From contig NW_004457586.1 in NCBI RefSeq assembly GCF_000313135.1, positions 547,838-593,995 on the forward strand: DNA of 46,158 nt, written 5' to 3'. The first letter of the stretch is position 1; each line of letters opens with the position of its first letter. The notes beneath the pieces are model-generated. The model was not told the DNA's origin and searched no databases. It saw nothing but the letters and a program-made list of their open reading frames with translations. Both the position numbers and the translations under genes were made by a program. Below, piece by piece: positions 23,961-34,602 of this stretch. This DNA is from Acanthamoeba castellanii str. Neff. Taxonomy: Eukaryota; Discosea; Longamoebia; Acanthamoebidae.

Positions 23961-24384
23961 CGTGTTTCTTTCTCCTCAATGCAGGACCGCATCGCCATTC
24001 GCGCCGTGCTCGTCGGCGGAGGCAGCGTCGGGTGCCACACGCTCTCCTCGGCTCTGGGCAAGTACGCACCCCCCCCCCACAAGCCCCTAACCAGTCTCGG
24101 CCACTCATGGGTGGTGGCGGCCGCAGGCTCTTCCCGGGCGCGTGCGTTTCGCTGGACCAGGGGATGGACGTGCTGACGAACCCGCTGTCGCGCGTCCAGC
24201 TGGTCATCACCCGCGACGAGGAGGTGGAGGCCGAGGCGTTGCTCGCCTACCGGCGCGAGGTGGCCGGCACGCCCTTCACCTTCGGCCCGCTGCCCCTCGA
24301 GGTCGAGCTCGAAGTGGCCGACATCTGTACGTACCGCCCCCAACCGCCCCCATGCCTCGGTTCAACTTCTCACGCGGCCTCGTC

Positions 24385-24428
<44 letters not shown>

Positions 24429-25803
24429 CTGATTGGTGTAGTTTCTGTGGAGGGACGATGCGAACTGGTGCGGAACGAACTGTTCGAGAGCGCGCGGCCG
24501 ACAGTGGTGCTGGCCGCGTTCTCGCTGGAGAACTTCCGCTCGTTCAACGAACTGCGCGACAAAGTGCTGCCGGCGGTGCGCACCCGATTCAACGACCTGC
24601 CCGTACTGGTCGTGGGCACCAAGTCCGACACCCGGCACCCCAGCGCACTCGACTCCTTCTTTCACGTTTCCGGCGCCGGCCCTGACTACCAACAAGGCGT
24701 GGCGCTGGCCTACGAGCTCGGGGCCAAGGACTACGTCGAGTGTTCCATCCTGACCCGCGAGGGCCTCGGGTCAGTTTTGGGCGCCACGGCCGAACTCGGT
24801 ACCCACCACACCACTACTGCAGCAGTCCCCTCGTCCGCACGCAGAGACGCTGACACAAATGGGGCGCGCGCGATGCAGGTGTGCGGCACATGCTGCAGTT
24901 CTTTGCGCGCACGGACCTGGAGAGCCGACCCACGGGGCTGCGGTGGGCGGGCGAGGAGGACGACCAAACGGAGGTCCACGAGACCATCCGCTGCAATGGC
25001 TGTGGGGTGCGTGTCGTGTGTGAATGGCCAACGCGCCTTCAATTCCGCCGATTGCCTCTCACACACGACACGACACACATGACACACTACGCACACGACA
25101 CGACCAACGACACAGGTGGCGCCGGTGGTGGGGAACTGTTACAAGTGTGACACGTGTCCCGACTACCACCTGTGCCAGACGTGCTTCCAGGGCAAGACCC
25201 ACAACCCCGACCACACCTTCAAGCTCTGGCACACCAAGAAGAGGCGCCTCATCAAACGGTACGCCACATACAGGCACACACATCGGCCGCTTCCCCACTT
25301 TCGAGCCGCGGAAGCTCACGACACGACACGACACGACACGCACACGACACAGGCACACGCACCGGTCAACGTCGTTTCGTGAGGGCTTTCGGCATCGAAG
25401 CTCGTTCACCGAGGACGAAGAGGGAGAAGACGAAGGGGAAGCGGGCAAGGCGGAGGCCTCCGAGGAGACGGCGCCGCTGGCCGACCTGATGGAGGCGGCG
25501 GAGGCGCAGGGGAGGAACGAGGCGGCGGCGGAGGAGGTGCGAAGGGAGAAGGAGGAGATCAAGAAGAAGGGGAGCGAGTCGTTCAAGAAGACCGGCCTGG
25601 GCGACAGCTGGAAGGAGAGCGTGGAGGACATCTTCCGCATGTTCTCCAAATCGCCTGAGTCCAAGGGGGCCAAGCGCAAGCGCGCCTCGCCACCAGACGA
25701 CACCGTCGTATCCGCCACAACTTCTGCATCGTCATCACCACCACCATCATCAAGCCCCGCCGCAGTCAAGAAGGCGCGAACAGACAGCAGCGAAGAAAAA
25801 TAA
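23093..25803 (+). CDS. F-box / Rho-like degenerate GTPase / ZZ zinc finger protein
   Basis: About ten exons give roughly 630 residues with three modules. At the N-terminus is an F-box (INDLP joined to DETLLGVLQCLPPHELL, then VCQRWRG), expected to bind Skp1 in an SCF ubiquitin ligase. Next is a Rho-like G domain: AIRAVLVGGGSVGCHTLS aligns with the P-loop (GDGAVGKTCLL in Rho) but has Cys and His where the Lys and Thr should be. No DTAGQ switch II is visible. The later parts are well kept: VLVVGTKSDTRHP, YQQGVALAYELGAKDYVECS and LTREGLG match the Rho TKLD and C-SAL regions. Third is a ZZ finger (CNGCG joined to VVGNCYKCDTC, then YHLCQTCF and a late H..H). The acidic, Lys-rich tail includes KRKRASPPDD and KKARTD, likely nuclear signals. 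No CAAX box is present. Its stop lies 51 bases from the convergent RhoGAP-RasGEF gene. Confidence 0.78.
23924..23958. repeat. (TG)n microsatellite in an intron of the F-box/GTPase gene
   Basis: A nearly perfect TG dinucleotide run of about 35 bases lies in the intron before the exon carrying the degenerate P-loop. Confidence 0.85.
24390..24426. repeat. (TG)n microsatellite in an intron of the F-box/GTPase gene
   Basis: A second TG run of about 36 bases lies in the intron between the LPLEVELEVADI exon and the VEGRCELV exon, in the same orientation as the run near 23940. Confidence 0.85.
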
Positions 25804-25854
25804 ACGACGCTGGGTTGTGGTACAAAAAACAAGTTACATGTGCGAGGTGGTGGG

Positions 25855-27757
25855 CTAGCTGCTGCTGCTGTCGCCGCCGAAGAAGCCGCGGATGGTGGAG
25901 GAGAAGGAAGAGGAGGAGAAGAGGGTGGCGGGGCCGCCAGAGGAGGAGGTGGTGGTGGAGGGTGGCCCGCGCACGCTGGCGACGAGGCTGCGCGGTTCGC
26001 ACTCGAGGGACAGCTGGTAGAGCCGGTCGTCGGCCTCGCGGCTGCGGGTGCTGCCGCCGCCGCTCGGCCCCAGCTCGCGCTCGGCGGCGGTGAGCGTGGT
26101 CTCGAGGAAGTCGCGCACCTTGGGCAGCGGCTCGAAGGCGAAGGGCTTCCGCTGGAAGTTGATGAGGTCCACGATGGCCACCGCGACGCGCCTCCGCTTC
26201 TCAAAGTTGATGATGACAGGGGCGTCATGGCCCTCGTACCCCTCCACGGCGAACTCGTTGGCGTTGCCCTCCTCGATGAACGTGAGGTCGCTCAGGTAAA
26301 TTCCTGTCGTGCGCCACCCGTGAGCAAGGCGCACACGCACGACACGACACGACACGACACGACACGACACGACACGACACGACACGACACGACACGACAC
26401 GACACGACACGACACGACACGCGATGATGGTTCAAGTACCGAGGTAGGGGAGACAGGGAGGCTCGGCACATTTGACGGTCTCACGGTAGACCCGGTAGTT
26501 GGCGTTCGTGAAGGCGGCAAAGTCCTCGTACACCGCCCTGGCCCTCTGCGGCAGACCCTCAAAAGTGCGCTGTGCGTGCGGTGCGTGCGGTGAGTGCGGT
26601 GAGTGCGGTGTGTGCGTTAGGGATTGGGGTTGACAGTGAAGAGGGGAGCGGTGGTGGTGGACTTGCCTTGAGCCGATGTATGGGCGAGGAGTAGAGCGCC
26701 GACACGATCTCCACCATGCCGTTGAAGTTCTGCACCTTCTGGCACTCGACGGCGACGTTGATGAAGAAGTTCATCACCCGCACCCGCTGCGCCAGCTCCT
26801 TCTCCCGCAGGATGCGCATCGCCACGCTCGCGCTCATCAGGTTGAACCGCCGGATCAGCTCCAGCACGTTCGGCGCGCTCTCCTGTTGCTTGCTCCACCT
26901 CTGTGGTTCGCTCGCGATGATCGTCAGCCAACAAAAAGAACGAAACAAAGAACGAAAAGCGACAGGCAGGGGGGAGGGAGTGTACGAGATCGAGGCACTC
27001 GGTGGGCTGGATCTTGCGGTAGAAGCCGAACTCGGCGAGGGCCATCTGGCGCGCCAGCTCGGCCGGGTGGAGGTCGGTGAAGTCCTTCAGGAGCACGGGC
27101 GGCTTGATGGGCTTCGGCACGTCGCCCACCGGCACCATCGACAACTCCTGGCCCGTCGCCTGCACCTACCGTCAGCCACCGCACACACCGCACACATCGC
27201 ACACGACGGAACACCGCAAGACGCACGACACGAACCTTGCGTGATATCATGTAGAGGAGTTTGTGTGCGGGCTTGGTGAAGTGGGGGTCGGTGGCGAGCT
27301 TGTCGGTGAGGAACTGGGTGAGGCGCATCTGCCGCGCGTCGAGACCCTCGAAGTCGTACCAGTAGCTCTCCACCCAGGTCTTGACCACGAACCAGATCTT
27401 GCTCCGCACCGTGAGCCGGTACAGCTCCCAGTCCTCCCTCGACCGGCCCTTCCGCAGCCGCACCGGAATCGCATACCTGCCATTCCATCCATACCACACG
27501 TCGTGTCGACAGCAACCCTCAGTTCGGCCGAAACGAGGGAGTGGTGCAGTGGTGAGCGTGTGTGAGTGGGTACGTACCGGCGCACGAGGAGGTCGATGAG
27601 CTCGTCGGGCGAGGAGAAGGAGTGGAGCGTGAGCAGGAACGACTGAACGAAGAACGGGTCGTGGCCTTGGTCGCCCGTGAGGCGCTCCACCAGCTTGATC
27701 AGGGTCCTGCAGTCAGAACAGCGTCATCGTCGTCCACAGATCTACGCACTTAAGGTG

Positions 27758-27821
<64 letters not shown>

Positions 27822-28957
27822 TACCCGCCGATCAGCACGCCCTCGGCATTGAACCTCGTGTTGGTGTAGTTGTCCTCCTCGTCGAACGGGTACAGGCTGG
27901 CTTCTTCTTCTTCGTATTCTTCTTCCTCCTCCTCCTCCTCTTCTGCTGCTGTCGTGGTCGTCTGATGCCCGCTTTCGCCGGCTTCTCCGTACGCTTCTGC
28001 GTGGTGCTCATCGGACTCGGCGGGCTCGGCGTCGAAGAGCCAGGCGTGGTGCAGGATGAGCAGCGACGTGAGGCGGTTGACCAGGTGGATGATGTCGATG
28101 TTGGCCATCGGCTCGCCCGCCTTGAACAGCAGCGTGGGTCCGACCACCGTTGCCACCGCCTTCCCCCGAAAGCACCATCACCGTCAGGTGTGTGCCGTGT
28201 GTCGTGTGTGTGTGTCGTGTGTCTCGTGTGTAGTCTGGCGTACCGCGATGTTCATGCGGTTGATGTGTTCGTACTGGAGGACCAGCGCCCAGTACTCGAC
28301 CAGCCGCCGCAGGGTGGCCCGGTTGACGGGTGGCAGAAGCTGAAGCGTGTCCTTGATGCCCCACAGCACCGCGTCGGCGCTGTCGGCGTCGTCGCCCTGC
28401 TGCTGGCAGACCGCGACCCACTGGTCGTAGAGCTGGCCGGTGAGCAGGGGCTCGGGCAGTTCGCGCAGGAAGGCCTTGAGGAGGTTGGCCACGTTGTTGA
28501 TGTTCTTCTCCCCACTGAAGTCGATCGGCTCACCTGCACCGCCGTGCGTCGTGTGTGTCGTGTGCGGTCGACTGTCAGCATAATGAGACCAATCCTAAAT
28601 CAAATAGATAAGCTACCTTTTTCAAACCTGGCCCGTAGTTGGTTCATCTGCATCGTGCTGCCGGCCTCGCGGAAGATTCCCTCCGACATGGCCCCTTGAG
28701 AGAATGGGAGTGTCAGGCCAGCCTACAGGCCGCAGACCTGCGCACGCCCAGGTTCGGGGCATGGTGCGGTGTGGTACGGTGCGGTACCGTTTTGTTTGTG
28801 GAGCACCTCCAGCGCCCGCGCGATGACGAGCGGGACCTGCAGCGTCGGGTGGCTCTCCCTTTGCCTCTCCATTACTTCCTCCAGCGACACGCCGTACACC
28901 CGGCCTTTCCCTGCATTGATGATTTCGGGTTGGTCACACGTGTGTGTTGTGTGTGTG

Positions 28958-29027
<70 letters not shown>

Positions 29028-30478
29028 TGTGTCATGCGTGTCGTGCCATGGTGTGTGATACCGGAGGTGGTGGGGTTGGCCGGCGGGACCTCGCTGGCGG
29101 TCAGGATGTTCTTGGCGGCCAAGACCGTGGCCGAGGGGCGGTAGAGCAACCACGTGCTGAGGTAGTTCAGCAGCCCCTCCTTCTCCTTCTCCTTGTTGCT
29201 GCTGCTCGCGGGCATCGCCTGCGCAACTGCGCTCACCGAGAAGGCCTCCACCGGCGCCGACTCCTCGTCCTGCACCATCGCGCGGCTGCTCGAGACGCGG
29301 TCGTCCGCCGACTCAGTCGTGATCGTGGGAATGCCGCCGCCGCCTCTCAGCGTGGCTGTGGCGGTGGTCGTCCGTGACCGTGCCGCCGCTACCGCTGCCA
29401 CCGCCTTCCCTGAGCGTGTCGCCGCTGGTCATCCGCCGCGAGATGCCGCGGCTCGAGTAGAGCTTGTCCTTGATGTCCTCCTGCCCCATGAGCCTGACCG
29501 GCAGCGGCATGTCGGGCAGCGGCGGCGCCGAAGCTTCGTTGTGGTGGTCGTCTTCATTGTCGTCGTCATCGTCGCCGTCTTCATGTTCGCTCATGTGCCG
29601 CAGGGTGCGCGACCGGCGCCAGGTGATGCCGGTGGTCGGGCCGTCGGTCGTGAGGCGCCGCGTGAGGGCGTGCGGTGCGGGCGCGTGGCTCCCGGAGCCC
29701 AACGACGCCAGGGCGTCGCTGCTGCGGGGCTTGGGCGGAAGCGGAGGCGGCATGCGGCGCGACGAGGTTGAAGTCGACGACGACGACGCGCTGGGCCTGG
29801 GCTGGAGGTAGTACTCGTCGCTCGCCCCGGTGGCCACCGTCGCAGCTCTCTCGCGGCTCTCGATGGGCGGCAGCTCCTCCGGCGGCGCGACGTCGGCGCT
29901 TCGCTGTCGCTGCAGCCGCTGCATGATTTGCTGGGCGATCTGCTGCTGCTGTTGCTGCTGATGTCCGGCGGACCCGGCTGCAGCCGGGCGCGGTGCGGGC
30001 TGCGGCAAGGGCGGCAGCGCGGGCGCTCGGTCGGCGACGACGCCGTACCCACCGCCGCTTCCTCCTCCTCCCCACTCCTCCCCGCCTTCCCATTCTCCAC
30101 CACCTTCCTCCTACACGCGCACCGCACACGCGCGCCGCACGCACCGCACACGCACGCACCGCACACGCCACAAATAAGGATCGAAACGAGGAGAGAGGAA
30201 CTAAGCGAAGGCCTTGGCGTACTTCGAAGGCCGTGGTACTATGATGGTGGGCCACCGGGCTTGGCCGAGGGTGCGGGCGGTGGCGGCTTGCTCGGCGGAG
30301 CGGACCCGAGGGGCTTGGGCGGGGGCTGGCCCCGTATGGCGTGCTGGCGCCACCGCTTCCTGTCCTCCCCTCCGCCTGAGCACAGTTCCTCCACTCAATC
30401 AATCTCTCTTGCCGTGTGCCACCACATCAAAAATCAAAAGACGGTCAAGGTACCTTGACTGTCTTGCTGTGCATCCAT
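25855..30478 (-). CDS. RhoGAP-RasGEF fusion protein
   Basis: A multi-exon minus-strand gene of roughly 1,000 residues. It starts with a short exon (MDAQQDSQ, ATG at 30478) joined to Pro-rich sequence (QPPPKPLGSAPPSKPPPPAP), then Gly-rich and poly-Gln (HQQQQQQQIA) regions with PPPLPPKPRS. The RhoGAP domain lies at about 28915-28000: VYGVSLEEVM, VPLVIARALEVL, then SEGIFREAGS with the catalytic Arg finger, LLKAFLRELPEPLL and ATVVGPTLLF. A Glu-rich loop follows. The RasGEF N-domain (VERLTG, SFLLTLHSFSSPDELI, near 27700-27590) comes next, then the CDC25 domain (LLKDFTDLHPAELARQM, RFNLMSASVAMRI, VECQKVQNFNGMVEI, LPYLG joined to IYLSDLTFIEEGN) to about 26100. A Ser-rich tail ends at 25855. It should switch off a Rho/Rac and switch on a Ras. 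The reading frame changes near 29400 without an obvious intron. Confidence 0.85.
26341..26420. repeat. Perfect (GACAC)16 pentanucleotide array in an intron
   Basis: Eighty uninterrupted bases of a five-base unit lie in the intron between the LPYLG and IYLSDL exons of the RasGEF domain. Shorter relatives of the same unit occur in other introns, for example near 9800-9870, 25060-25110 and 25318-25345. Confidence 0.95.
27761..27820. repeat. Perfect (TG)30 microsatellite in an intron of the RhoGAP-RasGEF gene
   Basis: Sixty bases of uninterrupted TG on the plus strand lie in the intron preceding the RasGEF N-domain exon. Confidence 0.95.
28939..29026. repeat. Interrupted (TG)n microsatellite in an intron of the RhoGAP-RasGEF gene
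   Basis: About 88 bases of TG with two TTG interruptions near the left end lie in the intron just upstream of the exon that opens the RhoGAP domain. Confidence 0.9.
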
Positions 30479-30617
30479 TGACGTGGTTGTGCGTCGTCTT
30501 GACGGGCTGGGAAGTGTGTTGCCCCACCTCTCGGCCATTTAATTTGTTGAATTACTTTAAATGAAAAGCAAACAGGGAAATACGAGGGAAATTACGCCAG
30601 GTGTTTGTTTGGTCTGG

Positions 30618-32085
30618 CTACAGGGGTCTCTTTTGCAGTTTGATGATACAGATTTCATCGCAGCGATAGAACGGATGAAACTCGTCCCAATCCAGCACCT
30701 GTTCCGCGTTAGCGTTGGTGGCAAGACGGTCAGTCACACTTGCGTGCGATGAGCGATTCTCTGCGCAGCGGAGGCTGAATGGGGAATGGGAGGGGGCAGA
30801 CCTCAATGTCAAAGTGCTGGGCGGCCAGCTCCTCGAACTTGGAGTCGATGTCCCTGGAGCGGCCCTCGTGCGCGATCAGGATGACGGTCTTGGGCGAAGA
30901 GAGGATGTCGAGCGCGTTGATGAGCAGCGGCACGGCCTCCTCGGCGTAGATGATGTCCGACCCGACAATGAGATCAAAGGGCGGACTGTACTCCTCGTTG
31001 ATGTCTGCGTGCGTGCGGCGCATTCCCCGCACTCCCACACGAGGCGCAACACGCAACACGACACGCAACACGATACGTGAGCGTCGCAAACACAAATAAC
31101 AGAGACAAGAGATGGGCTGGAGGAGGAACGACGCACCCTGGGCCGATGAGCTCCAGTCCAGCTCGCCGGCGCGAATGTTGACGGGGCGCACGAGCGGGTC
31201 GTCGTCCGCAGGCGTCGCATCGTCCTCAACACCGGCGGCGTGGCTTCGACTTGTTCGGTAGCCGAAATTGCGATCGACGTTGGCTTCCATCACGTCCTGT
31301 TGGGTTGGATCAGCATCATCGCGACGCAGCGAGCTAGCGGTGGATTTCAAGGAGCGAGCGGGCGAGCGAACGTACGATTTGGTCGTACAGGTCGGTGAGG
31401 TGGACCTCCGCCCCGAGCCAGGCCAGCGCGATGCCCACTAGCCCGCATCCCGCACCCAACTCCACCGCCCGTAAGCCTGTGGTCACAGAGGCACAGACAG
31501 CGCTGTGGTTAGTCTGGCGTGTGTGGCGTGTGTGGCGTGTGTGGCGTGGCGGTTACCAGTAAAATCGAACCGCTCGCGAACGTGTTCGAAGTACTTCAGC
31601 AGCACAATGCTCTGAGGGACCGGTGAACAGTGTCAGGACGCTCCAGGGATTTGAGGAGGCTTGGTGGAGGCGAGGAGTCCGCACCGCATCCCAGAGGTAG
31701 CAGCCACAACCGCTGTCGAAGGTCTGCACGATCGCGAATCGACGACCGGCAAAGTCCACCCACGCCAGTTGGTCGTCCTCCTCGGACAGCAGGGTCGGCC
31801 ACCGACTCTCGTTCTGCCTGCAAGTGGTAACATTTATTTTATTTTATTTTGGGAGCGAATTAATGAATAGATATTATATTTTTGTATTTGTGTGGCACAA
31901 TAAATATAAATGAATTCATAAAATTCATAAAAAATAGCAATCCAGTAAATGAGTGGAGGCCAAGGGTAGTACTTCGCTAGGACGACCTCAACGTCGCCCA
32001 GCACGACCTTGGTCAGCCTGTTGCCGTCACGATATGGCAGCCACCGCGTCACCGACGTGCCTCGCTTCTTCCCCGGAGCCAGCAT
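30618..32085 (-). CDS. METTL21-type (Methyltransf_16) protein-lysine methyltransferase
   Basis: A class I S-adenosylmethionine-dependent methyltransferase of about 330 residues in about seven exons. Motif I is LRAVELGAGCGLVGIALAW with LTDL after it, the glycine loop plus acidic residue that bind the cofactor. The later PFDLIVGSDIIYAEEAVPLL supplies the (D/E)-x-x-Y-type motif characteristic of this family, whose members methylate Lys on chaperones and translation factors. The family's N-terminal flank is also present: GCGCYLWDA joined to SIVLLKYFEH. The last exon (VLDWDEFHPFYRCDEICIIKL) matches the usual family ending, and the TAG at 30618 closes it. The substrate cannot be told. The start at 32085 (MLAPGKKRG) is a best guess, because the first exon is less conserved and the frame stays open upstream. 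Confidence 0.75.
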
Positions 32086-32411
32086 CTTGCGCAACGGAGC
32101 GTTGCATTTTTTTTTGATTATTTCTTTTTGATAGTTTCTTTTTGATAGTTTCTTTTTCTGGGCCACTTTCTCTTCTGTGCGGGTAACTTACACCTGCACG
32201 CGGAAGTGGACCGAAAGCAGGTACTTGTGATCGGGTTGAGCGAGGCGGTATGCACTCACGCGAAAGGGCAAGCACACCATATTTTGCATATTATCGTGAG
32301 TGGGCTTTTGCGAGTGGTCACTAAAAATGGCAACCAATCACAACCAAAGCCCAGTTTTTTATACCTTGGTTGGTAACTTTGTTTTTTTCCAAACCGACAA
32401 CAACGTTGACG
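32086..32411. promoter_or_regulatory. Divergent spacer between the methyltransferase and kelch genes
   Basis: These 326 bases separate two divergent starts. A T-rich block at about 32107-32160 repeats the unit tttctttttgatag about three times. No standard promoter element was identified, and the left limit depends on the methyltransferase start chosen. Confidence 0.35.
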
Positions 32412-34564
32412 ATGGAGGGCAGCACTAACCAGGATGCGAGGTGGCAAGAGGTCTCCCTTGGTGCAGGCGCATGGCCAGCGCCACGCCACGGCCACTCGGC
32501 AGTGGTGTGCCACCACAGTCCTGGCGGAGGCCCCGCCCTGTGCGTCTACGGCGGCTTCGGCGACGACGGTCGCCCCCTCGACGACCTCTTCCTCTTTGCC
32601 TTCCGTTCGTACCCCCCTACTTTTTGATCATTTATTTATTTATTATTAATTAAAAAAAACATTCATGAGAGAGACGAGGCGAACTGACCACTTATGTGGC
32701 TGGGGGCGCGAACGAACAGTGAAGGGCGAGTGGCGCGCGGTGAAGAAGGCCAAGGCGACGCCTGTGGGCCGTCACTCGCACACGGCAGTCGTCTGGCGCG
32801 ACTCCATGTTCGTGTTTGGCGGCGCCACGGCCGATCCCACCGGTGTGCCCTCCGGCCAGCTGCTGGAGTTCAACTTCCGTACCCCTCTCCCTCCTTGATT
32901 GTCATCATCCATGATGATGATGCTGATGATGATGATGATGCTGATGATGCTGATGACGACGACGACGATGGTGGTGGTGATGACGATGATGATTACGCGT
33001 AATTGTGGGATGCAGGGAAGGCGGCTTGGTCGGAGGTGAAGACCAAGGGCGACCAACCAAAGCCTCGCTGGGGCCACTCGGCCGTGCTTGTCGTCGCTCC
33101 GCAGCACCAGCAGCAAGCGCCGCCACGGACGGGGAGGAGGACGGCGCGAGCATGTGGGTGTTTGGCGGATTCACCACGACAGGCGTCGATAACGATCTCT
33201 TCTGCTTTCACTTCCGTACGCGCGCACCTGATCAGCCCACGATCTACCAACGACATGACCACGACGGTGATGATGATGATGATGATGTTTGGGGGACTGC
33301 ATGGTTCAGGCACGAAGACGTGGGAGCGGGTGAGCGCCGCCGGCGATGGAGCGGTGGAGGGACCATCCGCGAGGCACTTGCACTCGGCCGTGGTGAGTCC
33401 CGACGGGGAAAGCATGGTCGTGGTGGGCGGCTTCAGCGGGTCCGGGTCGGTCAATTTCGCCGACGCCTGGAGCTTCCACTTCGGTACCGTGTGGTCCTGA
33501 CTCTGCCCGACACGCACGACACGCAACAGGGCGAGGATTGAAAGGTGGTGGTGGGCGAGGGTGCAGGCACAAGGAAGTGGCGCGAGCTGGAGGTGCCGGC
33601 CAGTTTCGCCGGGAGGCGCGGGCACAGGGCTGCAGTCGTTGAGCCAAGCACCGGCGGTGGCGTGATGGTGGTGCACGGTGGACGCGACAAGGCCGGTCCT
33701 CTCGCCGACCTGCACCTCTTCCGTTTCGGTACGTATGCCTGGGTGGGCGCACCTCTCAGAACTCTCTCACTTTGCTCGAGCACAAGTGACATTGTTGGCG
33801 CTGCTTGAACAACAGACGACGAGACGTGGAGCCATCACGAGGAACAAGGAACATCATCATCATCATCATCAATAGAAACAGAGGGGTGGCCTTCGGGCCG
33901 CTATTTCCACTCGCTCACACCATGGGCCGGCCGGCTCTGGGTACGGGTCTCTCTTTGTCTTGTTCGATTTGCCTCGCCATGATCGCGTTAGTTCACCATT
34001 ATCGGGTGGTGGGAACCCAGATGTTTGGAGGTCTGGGCGTGGACGTGCGCAACAACGATGGGAAGCCGCACAACCTGTGCGAACTTTACCAGTTGTGCTG
34101 TCCCGCAATTATTGCAGGCACCGAGGGCGGCGAGGGCGCCTATTTCTACGATTTTGCTGCTGACGACAACGAAGACCTGACCGCTGGCGGCAAGGCGGCG
34201 AGGAGGACGAAGCGCGCGGTGGACTTCATCAACGTGCTTCCGGCCGAGATCTCCCTCCACATTCTGTCGTTCCTGCCCAGTGCCGACGTCGGCGCCACTT
34301 TGCCGCGTGTGAGCAAGGCTTGGCAACGGTACGCGCCCATCCACGCGAGTCGCTGGGGCATACTTCTCATGGACGTGGGCGCCATCACAACACAAGGTTT
34401 GTGGAGGACGATGCGCTCTGGCGCGATGCGGTCTCCACGTTCGTGCAGGATCTCGCCCAACGCAAGATCGGCCACGTCGACAGCAGCGCCCAGAAACAAA
34501 AGACCGGTTGCAAGGCGCAGCTGAAGCAGGCGCTCGAGAGCAACCCGTTCCATGATACGTGTTG
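32412..34564 (+). CDS. Kelch-repeat protein with C-terminal F-box
   Basis: Six kelch units followed by an F-box, about 560 residues. Each repeat has the usual R-H-hydrophobic strand and a Gly-Gly pair: APRHGHSAVV..CVYGGFG, VGRHSHTAVV..FVFGGAT, PRWGHSAVL..WVFGGFT, SARHLHSAVV..VVVGGFS, GRRGHRAAV..VVHGGRD and GRYFHSL..LWMFGGLG. The first five repeats each sit in one exon, ending at the same point (F-x-F, phase 1). The F-box (VDFINVLPAEISLHILSFL, then VSKAWQR joined to FVEDDALW) is at about 34215-34440, C-terminal to the propeller, whereas most F-box-kelch proteins have it first. The likely role is substrate recognition for an SCF ubiquitin ligase. Exon 3 changes reading frame between about 33105 and 33140 (see findings), so the gene may be damaged or misassembled there. 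Confidence 0.78.

Positions 34565-34567
<3 letters not shown>

Positions 34568-34602
<35 letters not shown>

Noticed and set aside
25059..26228. Minus-strand open frame of 389 residues
   Set aside because: It is antisense to the ZZ-finger/acidic exons and runs across the stop of the RhoGAP-RasGEF gene in a different frame. Its composition is Ser/Pro/Val-rich with no domain.
26341..26420. Regular repeat that could suggest a CRISPR-like or satellite array
   Set aside because: The unit is five bases with no spacers and it lies in a eukaryotic intron, so it is a simple microsatellite.
27677..28699. Plus-strand open frame of 340 residues
   Set aside because: It crosses a TG microsatellite (poly Val-Cys) and is antisense to the RhoGAP exons, which have clear family motifs.
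29193..30458. Overlapping plus-strand open frames opposite the RhoGAP-RasGEF N-terminus
   Set aside because: They are GC-rich shadow frames. The minus strand gives Pro-rich and poly-Gln sequence that splices into the RhoGAP domain.
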